Of a stretch of 64,000 nucleotides of DNA, positions 54,395 to 63,029 are shown piece after piece. The DNA comes from DAIOEK01 sp963828285 (GTDB taxonomy: Bacteria; Chloroflexota; Anaerolineae; Anaerolineales; Anaerolineaceae): positions 1 through 64,000 of the forward strand of contig CAWHEB010000001.1 of NCBI GenBank assembly GCA_963828285.1, read 5' to 3'. A program made the position numbers and the translations under genes. The notes below the pieces were generated by a model that had not been told where the DNA came from, made no database searches, and saw only the letters and a program-made list of their open reading frames with translations. The number at the start of each line of letters is the position of its first letter. Within the stretch, counting starts at the first letter, position 1.

Positions 54395-57300
54395 TGCCCA
54401 ATCTGATCAGTAGAATACAGGAATTATCCACTTATCAGCACCTTCTCGCGCAGTTAAAAGACAGGGAGGCGGTCACTCCGTTAACTTTGCTGCGGGCAGC
54501 CCGGCCGGCACTGCTGGCAGCTTTGGCTGCTGACATTCAGACCCCAATCCTGGTGGTCACCGACCGGTTGGACCGGGTATCAACCTACCTGGACGAGATC
54601 CATACCTGGAACCCGGACACGCGAAGACTGGTCTTCTCGGAGCCAACCCCCATGTTTTATGAAGACGCACCCTGGGGAAACCAGACCAGGAAGGACCGGT
54701 TGGAAACCTTGTTGGCACTTTCTGAATATCATCTGCCCGGCCAAAAAGAGACCCCGCTGCATCCCATTATTCTGGCCAGTGCAAAAGCGGTCATGGCACG
54801 CACGATGTCGCGCAGGGAATTTCTAAAAGCCATCCTCAGGCTGAAGGTCGGCTCGACCATCTCATTCAACAATCTCGCTGCGACTTTTGTACGCCTGGGA
54901 TATCAGTCTGGCGAAATCGTCGCGGAGCCGGGACAGTACGCCTTACCGCGGAGGCATTTTCGATATCTGGCCAATGACCGAAGCAGTACCGATCCGCATG
55001 GACTTCTTCGGTGATGAGCTTGAATCCATCAAAACCTTCGACCCGGGCACCCAGCGCGCCATCCAAAAGTTGGACTCCCTGAATATCGCGCCTGCCCGGG
55101 AATATCTCCTGCCGGATGTGATCCCGGATGATCTGGTTGGCAAGCCTATCAATGAAGTGCAGCTTCCCCGATTCCATCCGTTTGTGGCCAGCATTTTCGA
55201 TTATCTCCCCAAGGATACGCTGGTGATCATCGATGACGCCGATAAAGTGGGAACAGCCATCAACACTTTCGAAGAGGAAGGTTTCCGCAGCCGGACCGAG
55301 GCGATCCATGACGGAGAGCTCGATGCGGATGCCCCGGTACCGTACATTAGCTGGTCAGAGATCCAGGACTCGTACAGCCACCGGCAGGTGATCGATCTGG
55401 GATTTACCGGCAGCCAGGAACCTTCGGATCTGGCAGCCGCATTCCAGCCCAATCAGCGCATGGCTGGCAGGTTGGAAGTGTTCACAAACCTGCTTTTCGA
55501 TTATTCCACAAAAGGTTTCGATCAACTGATCTTCACCCGGCAAAAACCGCGTCTGCTGGAGTTGTGGCAGGAACGGTCAGGCTTTGTGGAGGGCATCCAG
55601 CAGCAGCCTGAATTCCAGGATGGCAGCATTTTATCCGGCTTCATCCTCACCAGCGACCAGAACAAGCTGTTCCTGGTCTATTCCGACACGGAGATCTTCG
55701 GCTGGGAGAAACCCACCGTCCGGCGCAAACAGATCCAGACCGTGGAAGTTCCCGAGAACCAGTATGCTGACCTGAAGATTGGCGACTATGTCGTCCACAT
55801 GGATCACGGCATCGGCATTTACCGCGGACTGGTCCGCAGGACCCTGGACGGCGCCCAGCGTGAGTTCTTCTCCGTGGATTTCGATGGCAGCGACCAGCTT
55901 TATGTCCCCATCGCGCAAGCGGACCGGCTGACCCGCTATATCGGTCCTGATAATCACACCCCTTCACTTTCGCGTCTGGGCGGCAGCGAATGGACAAACA
56001 CCCGGGCCAAGGTGCGCGAAGCTGTGCTGGAAGTCGCCGATGATCTGCTGGAACTCTACGCCAAACGACAGGTTGCCGAGGGCTATTCCTTCAGTAAAGA
56101 CACCACCTGGCAGATGGATCTGGAAGCCAGCTTCCCTTATGTGGAAACTCCCGATCAGATGGCAGCCATCCACGCGGTAAAAAACGATATGGAAAACGCG
56201 CGTCCGATGGACCGCCTGCTTTGCGGAGATGTCGGATACGGGAAGACCGAGGTGGCCTTGCGGGCAGCCTTCAAAGCGGTGATGGACGGACGTCAGGTCG
56301 CCATTCTGGTACCGACCACCGTGCTGGCCCAGCAGCATTATGAGACCTTCCGGCAGCGGCTGCAGCCTTTCCCGGCCAATGTGGAGATGCTCTCACGCTT
56401 CCGCTCGCCCAAAGAGCAGGATGAGATCATCCGCAAGCTGTCGCAGGGAGCGCTGGATATCGTCATCGGCACCCACCGCTTGATCTCGCAGGATGTCCAA
56501 TTCAAGGACCTTGGACTGGTGATCATCGATGAAGAGCAGCGTTTCGGCGTGACCCACAAGGAACATCTCAAGAAGCTGCGCACCGAAGTGGATGTGCTGA
56601 CCCTGACCGCCACCCCCATCCCCCGGACGCTGTATATGGCGTTGACGGGAGTGCGCGATATTTCGACCATCAACACGCCTCCTGAAGAACGGCTGCCCAT
56701 CCTGACCCACATCGGACCGTATTCGCCCAGATTGGTCAGGCATGCCATTCAGCGTGAACTGGAGCGCGGCGGACAGGTCTTCTTCGTCCATAACCGGGTG
56801 CAAACCATCCCGGCGATGATGCTGCACCTGCGCAAGCTTGTCCCCGAAGCACGGATTGGCATGGGACACGGACAGATGGATGAGCACCAGTTGGCGTCGG
56901 TGATGCAGAATTTCACCAAAGGCGAGATCGATATCCTGCTGTGTACCTCCATCATCGAATCCGGTCTGGATATCCCCAACGCGAACACGCTGATCGTGGA
57001 TCGGGCGGATACCTTCGGACTGGCGCAGCTTTACCAACTGCGCGGACGGGTCGGCCGCGGAGCCCAACGGGCGTACGCGTACTTCTTCCGCCATAAACAC
57101 CGCGCGCCAACCATCGAAGGGCAGGAACGCCTGGAAGTGATCGCCGAGAACAACCAGCTTGGCGCCGGCTATTCGATCGCCATGCGCGACCTCGAGATGC
57201 GCGGGGCAGGTGAACTGCTGGGGATGCGCCAATCGGGGTATATCGCTTCGGTGGGCTTCCACCTGTACACCCAACTGCTCTCCAGCGCGGTGTCGCAGCA

Positions 57301-57796
57301 GCGCCGTATCCGCGGACTTCCTGAAGCGGCGGATGTCTCTGCGCCATTGCTGAAACAGCAGGTTTCCATCCCGGTGTCGGTCGATCTGCCGCTTTCGGTG
57401 GAGATCCCCCAGGAATACATCTCCGATATGGGGATGCGCCTGCGGCTGTACCGCCGTATCGCGGACCTGCGCACCACAGGGGAATTGGATGAGCTGGCGG
57501 TTGAGTTTGCAGAACGCTTTGGACCGCTGCCGGAGCCGCTATCGAATCTGTTCCTGCAGATGAAGGTCAAACTGCTGGCGGAGACCGCGCACCTGGCGTC
57601 GGTGACGCTGGAAAGCGGACAGATCGTCATGCGCTTCCATCCGCTGCCTGAGGGGGCAAAAGCAAGGGATCTGCCGTTCTTGATGAATGAGGTCAGAGCC
57701 GGCAAGAACGCGTATTGGATGGCGTATAACGAGGATGACAGCGGCTGGACCGAGCGGTTGGTCGCCTGCCTGGAGAAGCTGGCAGAGTTAGCCTGA
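54394..57796 (+). CDS. mfd: Transcription-repair coupling factor (one frameshift)
   Basis: Removes stalled RNA polymerase and recruits UvrA. The first frame ends at 55014 and the second runs to 57796. Dropping one C from 54946-54947 joins GQYAL to RGGIFDIWPMTEAVPIRMDF in register, giving about 1133 aa, normal for Mfd. Domains: UvrB-like N-terminus; CarD-like RNA-polymerase-interaction domain (GDYVVHMDHGIGIYRGLV); RecG-like translocase with Walker A CGDVGYGKTEVALRAAF, DEEQRFGV and LTATPIPRTLYMAL; TRG motif region RVGRGAQRAYAYFF; and C-terminal domain. Its GC content rises sharply from about 55 kb. Confidence 0.93.
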
Positions 57797-58158
57797 AGGA
57801 CAGCACGCCCGCCGGTTGCATTTGCGCGGGAGACCTAAATATTTTATGCTGAGTTCCGGATGGTTGGCGATATTATGCGAGTTGCAAAAATACGATTTAT
57901 TTGTTATTTGTTTCAAATAAGTTTATTCTTAAACGGTCAACGATCAAGTTTGAAAGGCAATTTATTCCGGTTCCAAAGGTATTCATATGGTAAGGTGCAT
58001 GAACGAACTTGAAATTACGTTAAAAAGCACGTATGTTCTAATTATTATATCAACACTGAAATAAGAAAACAACTGTCACATGTGACAGTTTTGAACATTC
58101 TCGCAATACTCTTCGGGCACGATGTGACAAATTTAACGGTCTTGGAGAAACAGGTTTG
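57797..58158. other. Gene-free AT-rich stretch with a 20-bp palindrome
   Basis: No open frame of note. AACTGTCACATGTGACAGTT (58071-58090) is a perfect 20-base palindrome. The mfd gene has no clear terminator here. The low GC content contrasts with the GC-rich mfd. Confidence 0.5.
58071..58090. repeat. Perfect 20-bp palindrome, first of three related sites
   Basis: AACTGTCACATGTGACAGTT. Related sites are CTGTCACAAGTGACAG at 58355-58370 and ACTATCAAATGTGATAGT near 59632-59649. The shape is that of a dimeric repressor operator, but no regulator is adjacent. Confidence 0.6.
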
Positions 58159-58264
58159 TAGGGAAGGAAGAACCTTTGGTTCTTCCTTCCCTATCTAGAA
58201 CCCCTCCCGCAATAAGAATTCGATCATACCGAATCTCCATCTGCGGGAGGGGTTGGGGTGGGTG
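58159..58264. repeat. Composite two-hairpin repeat, copy 1
   Basis: Hairpin A: GGGAAGGAAGAACC / GGTTCTTCCTTCCC, perfect 14-base stem. Spacer CTATCTAGAA. Hairpin B: CCCCTCCCGCA / TGCGGGAGGGG enclosing GAATTCGATCATACCGAATC, followed by TTGGGGTGGG. Confidence 0.75.
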
Positions 58265-58270
58265 GTTTTC

Positions 58271-58313
58271 GACCTCTCCCTACCCTCCCCTCGCCAGGGG
58301 AGGGAAAACGGGC
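58271..58313. repeat. Additional GC-rich hairpin next to composite copy 1
   Basis: CCCTCCCCT / AGGGGAGGG with a CGCC loop, following CTCTCCCTA. It belongs to the same class of C-run/G-run hairpins as the composite repeats. Confidence 0.45.
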
Positions 58314-58398
58314 GGACACGCAGGTACGCACCCTACGGCAAACCCACGCACCTTCTGTCACAAGTGACAGGTAGTTTCTACTATCTTGACTGGGTCGA

Positions 58399-58505
58399 TA
58401 GGGACGGAGAACAACGGTTCTTCCATCCCACATCTCTTGAAGTCCCCCCGCGATGCAGAATTCGATCATAACGGAATTTCCATCTGCGGGAGGGGTTGGG
58501 GTGGG
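58399..58505. repeat. Composite two-hairpin repeat, copy 2
   Basis: Diverged copy: hairpin A GGGACGGAGAACAA / GGTTCTTCCATCCC, spacer ACATCTCTTGAAG, hairpin B CCCCCCGCG / TGCGGGAGGGG with an internal GAATTCGATCATAACGGAAT. It shares ACTGGGT-CGATAGGGA upstream with copy 3. Confidence 0.7.
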
Positions 58506-58667
58506 CATGCAAAGAATTCGAGGATAAAAAAAAAATCGATATAGAATAATAACCATATTGGGATGTTTCAATACACAAGACTTTTTTCTGTGGAATATAT
58601 TTGATTGTTGAGTTGGGTTTCGCAAAATCCGCTCAACCCAACCTACGACCTTAAAGTAAGGTGAGAC

Positions 58668-58924
58668 ATGAGCGATTTTGAATTTTTTGGGACTTGGGAA
58701 GACGGTCTAGAAGTTATTGACTTAACTATTGAATCTCGGAGCGAAGTATAAATTGATAGCAAATATTCGTTACAAAGATAATAGAGTTGTCGAAATTAAA
58801 TCCAGAAAATGAAATTCAGAGTATATTTGGTAAAACCATTCGAAGTATTTACTTATGGTCAGATGCATATTCAAAGTTCCCGGTTAAATCAAGATACAAC
58901 CTAACAGAAATAATCAATGTGTAA
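58668..58924 (+). pseudogene. Broken small hypothetical gene
   Basis: ATG 58668, preceded by GTAAGGTGAGAC, encodes MSDFEFFGTWEDGLEVIDLT and then reaches TAA at 58751. In other frames the sequence continues plausibly as LIANIRYKDNRVVEIKSR and NEIQSIFGKTIRSIYLWSDA then YSKFPVKSRYNLTEI to a TAA at 58922. Together they give about 85 residues of ordinary protein composition, so this is a small gene with one or two frameshifts. No family is recognised; the acidic/aromatic composition resembles small immunity-type proteins, which is only an impression. Confidence 0.5.
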
Positions 58925-59234
58925 GTGAGTTGAATCAGCTTGAATAAAAATCTTTATGCTAACAGCCAATTGACACTTATGAATCCTCGAAGAGTATCAA
59001 ATTGTACATTCGATTAACGTATGATTCGTAGTTGAGCAGAGGATGATTAGATCATAGAACCCGATTACATCTGCCCATGGCACGCTAACTGATTACTCGC
59101 CTCCTAGCACGATCTTAGAAAAGGATAAAACCATCTAGAACGAGTTCATTAAAAAACTATGACGAATAGGTCATCGGAAATTGCGATACGAAATCGGATT
59201 TGGTTGACCGAGAAAGAATAGAGGTGTCGTAGAA

Positions 59235-59420
59235 GAGGTATGGATAGGGAAACGTGGGTATTCTCGAATTGACTTAGAATACAAGTGATATATCCGCTTA
59301 CAATTTGGTAACTCAATTCCTGGTTTTCATATTCAAGCTTATTCGAATAGGGATGAATTGGTTTTAATTGTCATTAGTTTAGATAAGACAATTCAGAAAT
59401 CCTATGGGAATTGGGATTAG
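59235..59420 (+). pseudogene. Remnant of a second small gene
   Basis: One frame reads EVWIGKRGYSRIDLEYK, a TGA, then YIRLQFGNSIPGFHIQAYS and NRDELVLIVISLDKTIQ to a TAG at 59420. The residue composition and strand pattern look like real protein across the stop. The 5' part between 58925 and 59234 cannot be followed. Probably a decayed small gene related in context to the one at 58668. Confidence 0.4.
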
Positions 59421-59465
59421 CTAGGTCGACTATCCATATAATGTACTTGCGAGAAACTGGGTTGA

Positions 59466-59575
59466 TAGGGATGGAAAGAACCGAAGGTTCTTTCATCCCT
59501 ATCTCTTAAAGCCCCTCCCGCAATGAAGAATTCGATCATACCGAATCTTCAATCTGCGGGAGGGGTTGGGGTGGG
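59466..59575. repeat. Composite two-hairpin repeat, copy 3
   Basis: Hairpin A GGGATGGAAAGAACC / GGTTCTTTCATCCC, spacer TATCTCTTAAAG, hairpin B CCCCTCCCGCA / TGCGGGAGGGG enclosing GAAGAATTCG and CGAATCTTC, which can extend the stem. It ends in TTGGGGTGGG like the other copies. A TGATAGT-type palindrome lies 60 bases downstream. Confidence 0.75.
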
Positions 59576-59675
59576 TCTGTTACCGGGTTATGTTGAACTC
59601 AGATTAACAAAAACTCACAAACCTCAAAATCACTATCAAATGTGATAGTTGTATTTTCAAACCTTTTTCCATATC

Positions 59676-60713
59676 CTAGAACAGGAATTTCACCCATTTC
59701 AGTGCCATCTGTTTCCACGGCAGGCGGTGGGAAATCCCCGAGCCGCCGGTGAAGCGGTCCTTATTCTGGATATACCAGCGGTAATTACGCAGCATGGCTT
59801 CACTATTGGAAAACTGCGGGTTGTAGTTCAAGACCTTCTGTGCCTTTTCGATGGACACGAATGAATCTTTCGAAGCAGTCTCATAGATCCACGGGTATAG
59901 GGGTGACAGCTTCAGCGCATCTAGTATCCGCAGCACAAAAATCACCGGCGCGGAGGGGAAGGGAATGATCCGCTTTCCAAAGCCGGCTTCATCCAAAACG
60001 GTCTGATAATCCTGCTTCATGGTGGTAAACCTGGCAGCGCCAATATTGAAAGTGTCATTTACCAGGGATTCATCGAGGGTCATACAGGCAAAGATAGCCT
60101 GACAGAGGTCTTCCACATCCAGTAGTTGGTAGCGGTTGTTTCCGGATCCGATCATGGGGAAATTGCGACCTTCGGTTGCCCATTCATAGAAGATGGCAAA
60201 CACTCCCAACCGCTCGGGTCCGACGAATGATTTTGGTCTCAAGATGGGAACACACATTCCCTCTGTCCGCTTTTCGATGCAAATCTCTTCCGCCTGGATC
60301 TTCGCTTTCCCATAGGGACCCACGCCGCTGACCGGGTCGGTCTCGAACAGTGGATGGTGATCGGGTACGCCGTAAACAGCGGTGGATGAGATATGGATGG
60401 TACGTTTGACGCCATATTCTTTGGCTTGTTCGAGGATGTTCCGGGTGCCTTCCACGTCTGTGGAGTAGATCTCCTCGGGGGTATATAACGGGAGAGCGGC
60501 GGCAGTGTGGATGACGATATCCGCGCCGCGCATGGATTCCCTGACGGTTTCGCGGTTGCGGATATCTCCCTGGGTGAAATCGATCTTATCCTTTTCTGGA
60601 TAGGAGAAATCGACCAGGTCGATGCCGGCGATGTCTGTATAGCCGTGAGAGAGGAGATAACGAACCAGGTTGATGCTCAAGAATCCGCTGATGCCGGTGA
60701 TATAAATGCGCAT
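59676..60713 (-). CDS. NAD-dependent epimerase/dehydratase (extended SDR)
   Basis: 345 aa. A Rossmann N-terminus MRIYITGISGFLSINLVRYL; the TGxxGxxG loop has Ser in place of the third Gly. FTQGDIRNRETVRESM, ADIVIHTAAALPLYTPEEIY, a Ser/Thr region ISSTAVYG and the catalytic Tyr-x3-Lys in GPYGKAKIQAEEICIE follow, then RPKSFVGPERLGVF. The family includes UDP-glucose/NAD-sugar epimerases and 3-beta-HSD-like enzymes; the substrate is unknown. The C-terminus is basic and hydrophobic (MALKWVKFLF). GC-rich like mfd and the ABC-F gene. Upstream 60714-61005 holds no gene. Confidence 0.85.
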   Translation of the reverse strand: MRIYITGISGFLSINLVRYLLSHGYTDIAGIDLVDFSYPEKDKIDFTQGDIRNRETVRESMRGADIVIHTAAALPLYTPEEIYSTDVEGTRNILEQAKEYGVKRTIHISSTAVYGVPDHHPLFETDPVSGVGPYGKAKIQAEEICIEKRTEGMCVPILRPKSFVGPERLGVFAIFYEWATEGRNFPMIGSGNNRYQLLDVEDLCQAIFACMTLDESLVNDTFNIGAARFTTMKQDYQTVLDEAGFGKRIIPFPSAPVIFVLRILDALKLSPLYPWIYETASKDSFVSIEKAQKVLNYNPQFSNSEAMLRNYRWYIQNKDRFTGGSGISHRLPWKQMALKWVKFLF

Positions 60714-60984
60714 TGGTTTAGTCCTTTGATATCCGAAGTATGTTGCTGATGTAGTTATCTGCTCCTTGAAGCCGCAGGGTGCTGATCACAGTTGGATCCG
60801 CTGAATGACCACCCTTAAGCTCCCCGTTTTTATCTGCTTCAGGTACGCTTTTCGTCCTTGAACCTGATGTAGAAATAATCAATCCAGGTTTTTAGACTTG
60901 GGATCGGTAAATTATAACTTGATATTGCGGGGATGAAAAATTCACATAAGAAAACAGATAACCATCCCCGGAATAGGCAAACCG

Positions 60985-61005
60985 GGCAGTCACACAGGAC
61001 TGCCC
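60985..61005. repeat. Hairpin directly after the ABC-F gene
   Basis: GGGCAGTC / GACTGCCC with a six-base loop ACACAG, starting at the ABC-F stop codon. No T-run follows on the minus strand (GGTTTGCC), so it is a weak terminator or a dispersed hairpin. Confidence 0.45.
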
Positions 61006-62637
61006 CTACAATTCGAACATTTTTCCATCCTGAATGCTCCAGACCTTGGTGGCGTATTTCTCGATGAAATAGCGGTCATGGACGACGATGAGCACAGTAC
61101 CCGAGAAACCGTCCAAAGCGGTTTCGAACTGTTCCCGCGAGCGGATATCCAGATGGTTCAGAGGTTCATCCATCAGCAGGAAATTCTTCTGCTGGGCGAT
61201 GAAAGCAGCCAGGGACAGGCGGGTCCGTTCCCCGAGGGATAGCTGTTTGACCGGGACGAAGACATTCTGCGGTGTGAACAGGTATTTATGCAGGAAAGCG
61301 CGGACTTCGGTCTCATTCTGCCCGGAGATGGCGCTGACGATCTCGAACGGATTCTTTGCAGGGTCGAGTTCTTCCTGATCCTGGGATAGATACCCGGGGC
61401 GAATATTCGAACCAATCCGGAAAGTCCCGGAAAGTGGAGGCAGCAGCCCGGCGATGGTGCGGATGAAGGTGGTCTTTCCGCTTCCATTTGCGCCCACCAG
61501 AGCGCATTTCTCTCCAAATTTGAGCGAGATATTCAGGTTACTTAGCAGCGGAGAATCTCCATACCCGATGGCGAGATTCTCACAGATCAGCGTATCCCGG
61601 CTGCCTTCGGGGATGCGGTCCAGCTCCATCTTCATGGACCAGCTCGAACCGGGCTTATCGATCTTGTCTTCATTCAGGAGCTGATCGATCTTGGCTTCGA
61701 TCTGCTTGGCACGGCCCACTGTAGCCTTGCCGCGATTGGCGAAGAATCCACGGGCAAATTTGTCCCCGGTATCGGCTTTTCCACCTTTTTTGAAGCGGGC
61801 AATTCCGCGCAGATGAGCGGCAGCTTGCTTCAACTGGGTGATCTCCACCTGTTGATCCGAGTAGGCTTGCATCTGCCTGGCGCGTTCAGTCCCTCTTTGG
61901 CGGAGGTAATCGGAATAAACGCCGTTGTATTGTTTTATCTGGTGGGTGACCGCATCCAATTCCAGGATGGCATCGGGGACATGCTCGAGGAAGGCGCGGT
62001 CATGGGATACGACCAGAACCGTTCCGGGATAATTCCGCAGCCAGTTTTCCAACCATTCCAGCATCTGGGTATCCAGGTGATTGGTGGGTTCATCCAACAG
62101 CAGGAGTTGGGGATGTTTTAGAAGCGCTTTTGCCAGCCCCAGGCGGGTCTTCTGTCCGCCGCTCAGGTGGCTGACCGGTGTATCCAGCGGAAAATGGGAC
62201 AATCCCAACGCGGAGAGAATGCCAGGCATTTCCTGTTCCTGCCAGGCAGCCAGTTCCATTTGGCGCAGCAGGTCATCATATTCCTGCTGATAAGCAGGGT
62301 GATCGAGCGATGCCATGACCTTGTGTGTGGCAGCCTCGAATTTAGCGGCGATTACCTCGACTGTGTTGCCGGATGGAGAGAGGAAGGTGGCGATAGTATC
62401 TTGCTTGAGGAAGGGCATGTTCTGGGCGAGATAAGCCACGCTGGGATTTTGGACGGTGAAGCGGATGAGACCAGAATCGGGGGTTTCTTCCCCCGAGAGG
62501 ATCTTCATCAGGGTGGTTTTTCCGCAGCCGTTGGGACCGATGAGGGCAAGGCACTCCCCGGGGTTGAGGGAGAAGGAGATATTGGATAGAACGGTATCTA
62601 ATCCATAGGATTTGGTGATTTGATGAATTGTGAGCAT
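61006..62637 (-). CDS. ABC-F ATPase, antibiotic-resistance/ribosome-protection type
   Basis: Soluble tandem ABC protein that acts on the ribosomal E site. 543 aa from ATG 62637 (AAAGG seven bases upstream); the open frame extends upstream through a terminator hairpin using GTG, so the longer form is rejected. ABC1: Walker A GPNGCGKTTLMKIL, signature HLSGGQKTRLGLAKAL, Walker B LLLLDEPTNHLD. A 75-residue linker (about 240-315) is the drug-loop region. ABC2: Walker A GANGSGKTTFIRTI, signature LSLGERTRLSLA, Walker B FLLMDEPLNHLD. No membrane domain. Control by a leader-peptide attenuator points to inducible drug protection (Vga/Lsa/Vml-like role); substrate class unknown. Confidence 0.9.
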   Translation of the reverse strand: MLTIHQITKSYGLDTVLSNISFSLNPGECLALIGPNGCGKTTLMKILSGEETPDSGLIRFTVQNPSVAYLAQNMPFLKQDTIATFLSPSGNTVEVIAAKFEAATHKVMASLDHPAYQQEYDDLLRQMELAAWQEQEMPGILSALGLSHFPLDTPVSHLSGGQKTRLGLAKALLKHPQLLLLDEPTNHLDTQMLEWLENWLRNYPGTVLVVSHDRAFLEHVPDAILELDAVTHQIKQYNGVYSDYLRQRGTERARQMQAYSDQQVEITQLKQAAAHLRGIARFKKGGKADTGDKFARGFFANRGKATVGRAKQIEAKIDQLLNEDKIDKPGSSWSMKMELDRIPEGSRDTLICENLAIGYGDSPLLSNLNISLKFGEKCALVGANGSGKTTFIRTIAGLLPPLSGTFRIGSNIRPGYLSQDQEELDPAKNPFEIVSAISGQNETEVRAFLHKYLFTPQNVFVPVKQLSLGERTRLSLAAFIAQQKNFLLMDEPLNHLDIRSREQFETALDGFSGTVLIVVHDRYFIEKYATKVWSIQDGKMFEL

Positions 62638-62651
62638 TGACTGACCTTTAT

Positions 62652-62682
62652 CAAAAGAAAAACCGAGGGCGTATGCCCTCGG
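62652..62682 (-). terminator. Intrinsic terminator in the ABC-F leader (attenuator)
   Basis: Minus strand CCGAGGGC-ATAC-GCCCTCGG followed by TTTTTCTTTT, 26 bases before the ABC-F start. Its 5' arm can instead pair with an upstream CTCGG (62712-62708), so it is probably conditional. Confidence 0.85.
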
Positions 62683-62700
62683 CTTGTTCGTTAAATAATC

Positions 62701-62741
62701 TAAATATCCGAGATACACATCCCATAAGAGATCGATATTTA
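62701..62741 (-). promoter_or_regulatory. Alternative stems of the ABC-F attenuator
   Basis: TAAATATC (62741-62734), which contains the leader-peptide stop codon, is perfectly complementary to GATATTTA (62708-62701). Next to the latter, GTATCTCGG (62716-62708) can pair with CCGAG and, after a three-base bulge, ATAC of the terminator. A ribosome at the leader stop would open the first stem and favour the antiterminator. Confidence 0.6.
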
Positions 62742-62759
62742 TAGATCAGTCTTCGTCAT
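62739..62759 (-). CDS. Six-residue leader peptide MTKTDL upstream of the ABC-F gene
   Basis: ATG ACG AAG ACT GAT CTA TAA. A consensus AAGGAG (62772-62767) sits seven bases upstream, the best ribosome-binding site in the region, followed by only six sense codons. Leaders like this control erm and several ABC-F resistance genes through antibiotic-stalled ribosomes. Confidence 0.7.
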   Translation of the reverse strand: MTKTDL

Positions 62760-62785
62760 GTAAAAACTCCTTACAAGTTTACTGG

Positions 62786-62794
62786 ATTATAACA
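62786..62794 (-). promoter_or_regulatory. Extended -10 promoter of the ABC-F leader transcript
   Basis: Minus strand TGTTATAAT: perfect TATAAT with the TGn extension. It predicts transcription from about 62779, a few bases before the leader-peptide Shine-Dalgarno. A CTGACA lies upstream at non-optimal 22-base spacing. Confidence 0.7.
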
Positions 62795-62867
62795 TATGAG
62801 GGAAAAGTAGGAATGTCAGAAGGATCGAATAAATTACAAAGTAATAATGAGAATTATTATGACACTC

Positions 62868-62907
62868 TCCCCCATCCCCCTCCCGCAGGCGGAAGGGGGC
62901 TATTTTT
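62868..62907 (-). repeat. GC-rich hairpin downstream of fur
   Basis: CCCCCT-CCCGC / GCGGA-AGGGGG followed on the plus strand by CTATTTTTA. It is of the same C-run/G-run type as hairpin B of the composite repeats and could serve as a terminator. Confidence 0.45.
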
Positions 62908-62944
62908 ATGAGGGTGGAAGTGCCACAGGCACTTCCACCCTCAT
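62908..62944. repeat. Perfect 17-bp inverted repeat
   Basis: ATGAGGGTGGAAGTGCC and GGCACTTCCACCCTCAT with a three-base ACA loop. It lies between fur and the ABC-F promoter and probably ends the fur transcript or is a dispersed REP-like hairpin. Confidence 0.65.
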
Positions 62945-63029
62945 TCTCCCGTTTCTTCCATGTCTTTTGTGAGAAGAATTCTAAATTATGAAAACTTGGA
63001 ATTTGAGTGGATCCGATGGTTCGTCATTA

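Noticed and set aside
55201..57705. Several long minus-strand open frames under mfd
   Set aside because: They are antisense shadows caused by high GC; the plus strand encodes all Mfd motifs.
58071..58090. Palindrome as a parS site for ParB
   Set aside because: The core TGTCACATGTGACA does not match the TGTTTCACGTGAAACA-type consensus, and it is 20 kb from parAB.
62638..62718. Extension of the ABC-F protein by 27 residues from an upstream GTG
   Set aside because: The extension reads through the attenuator terminator and has no ribosome-binding site, while ATG 62637 has AAAGG at good spacing.
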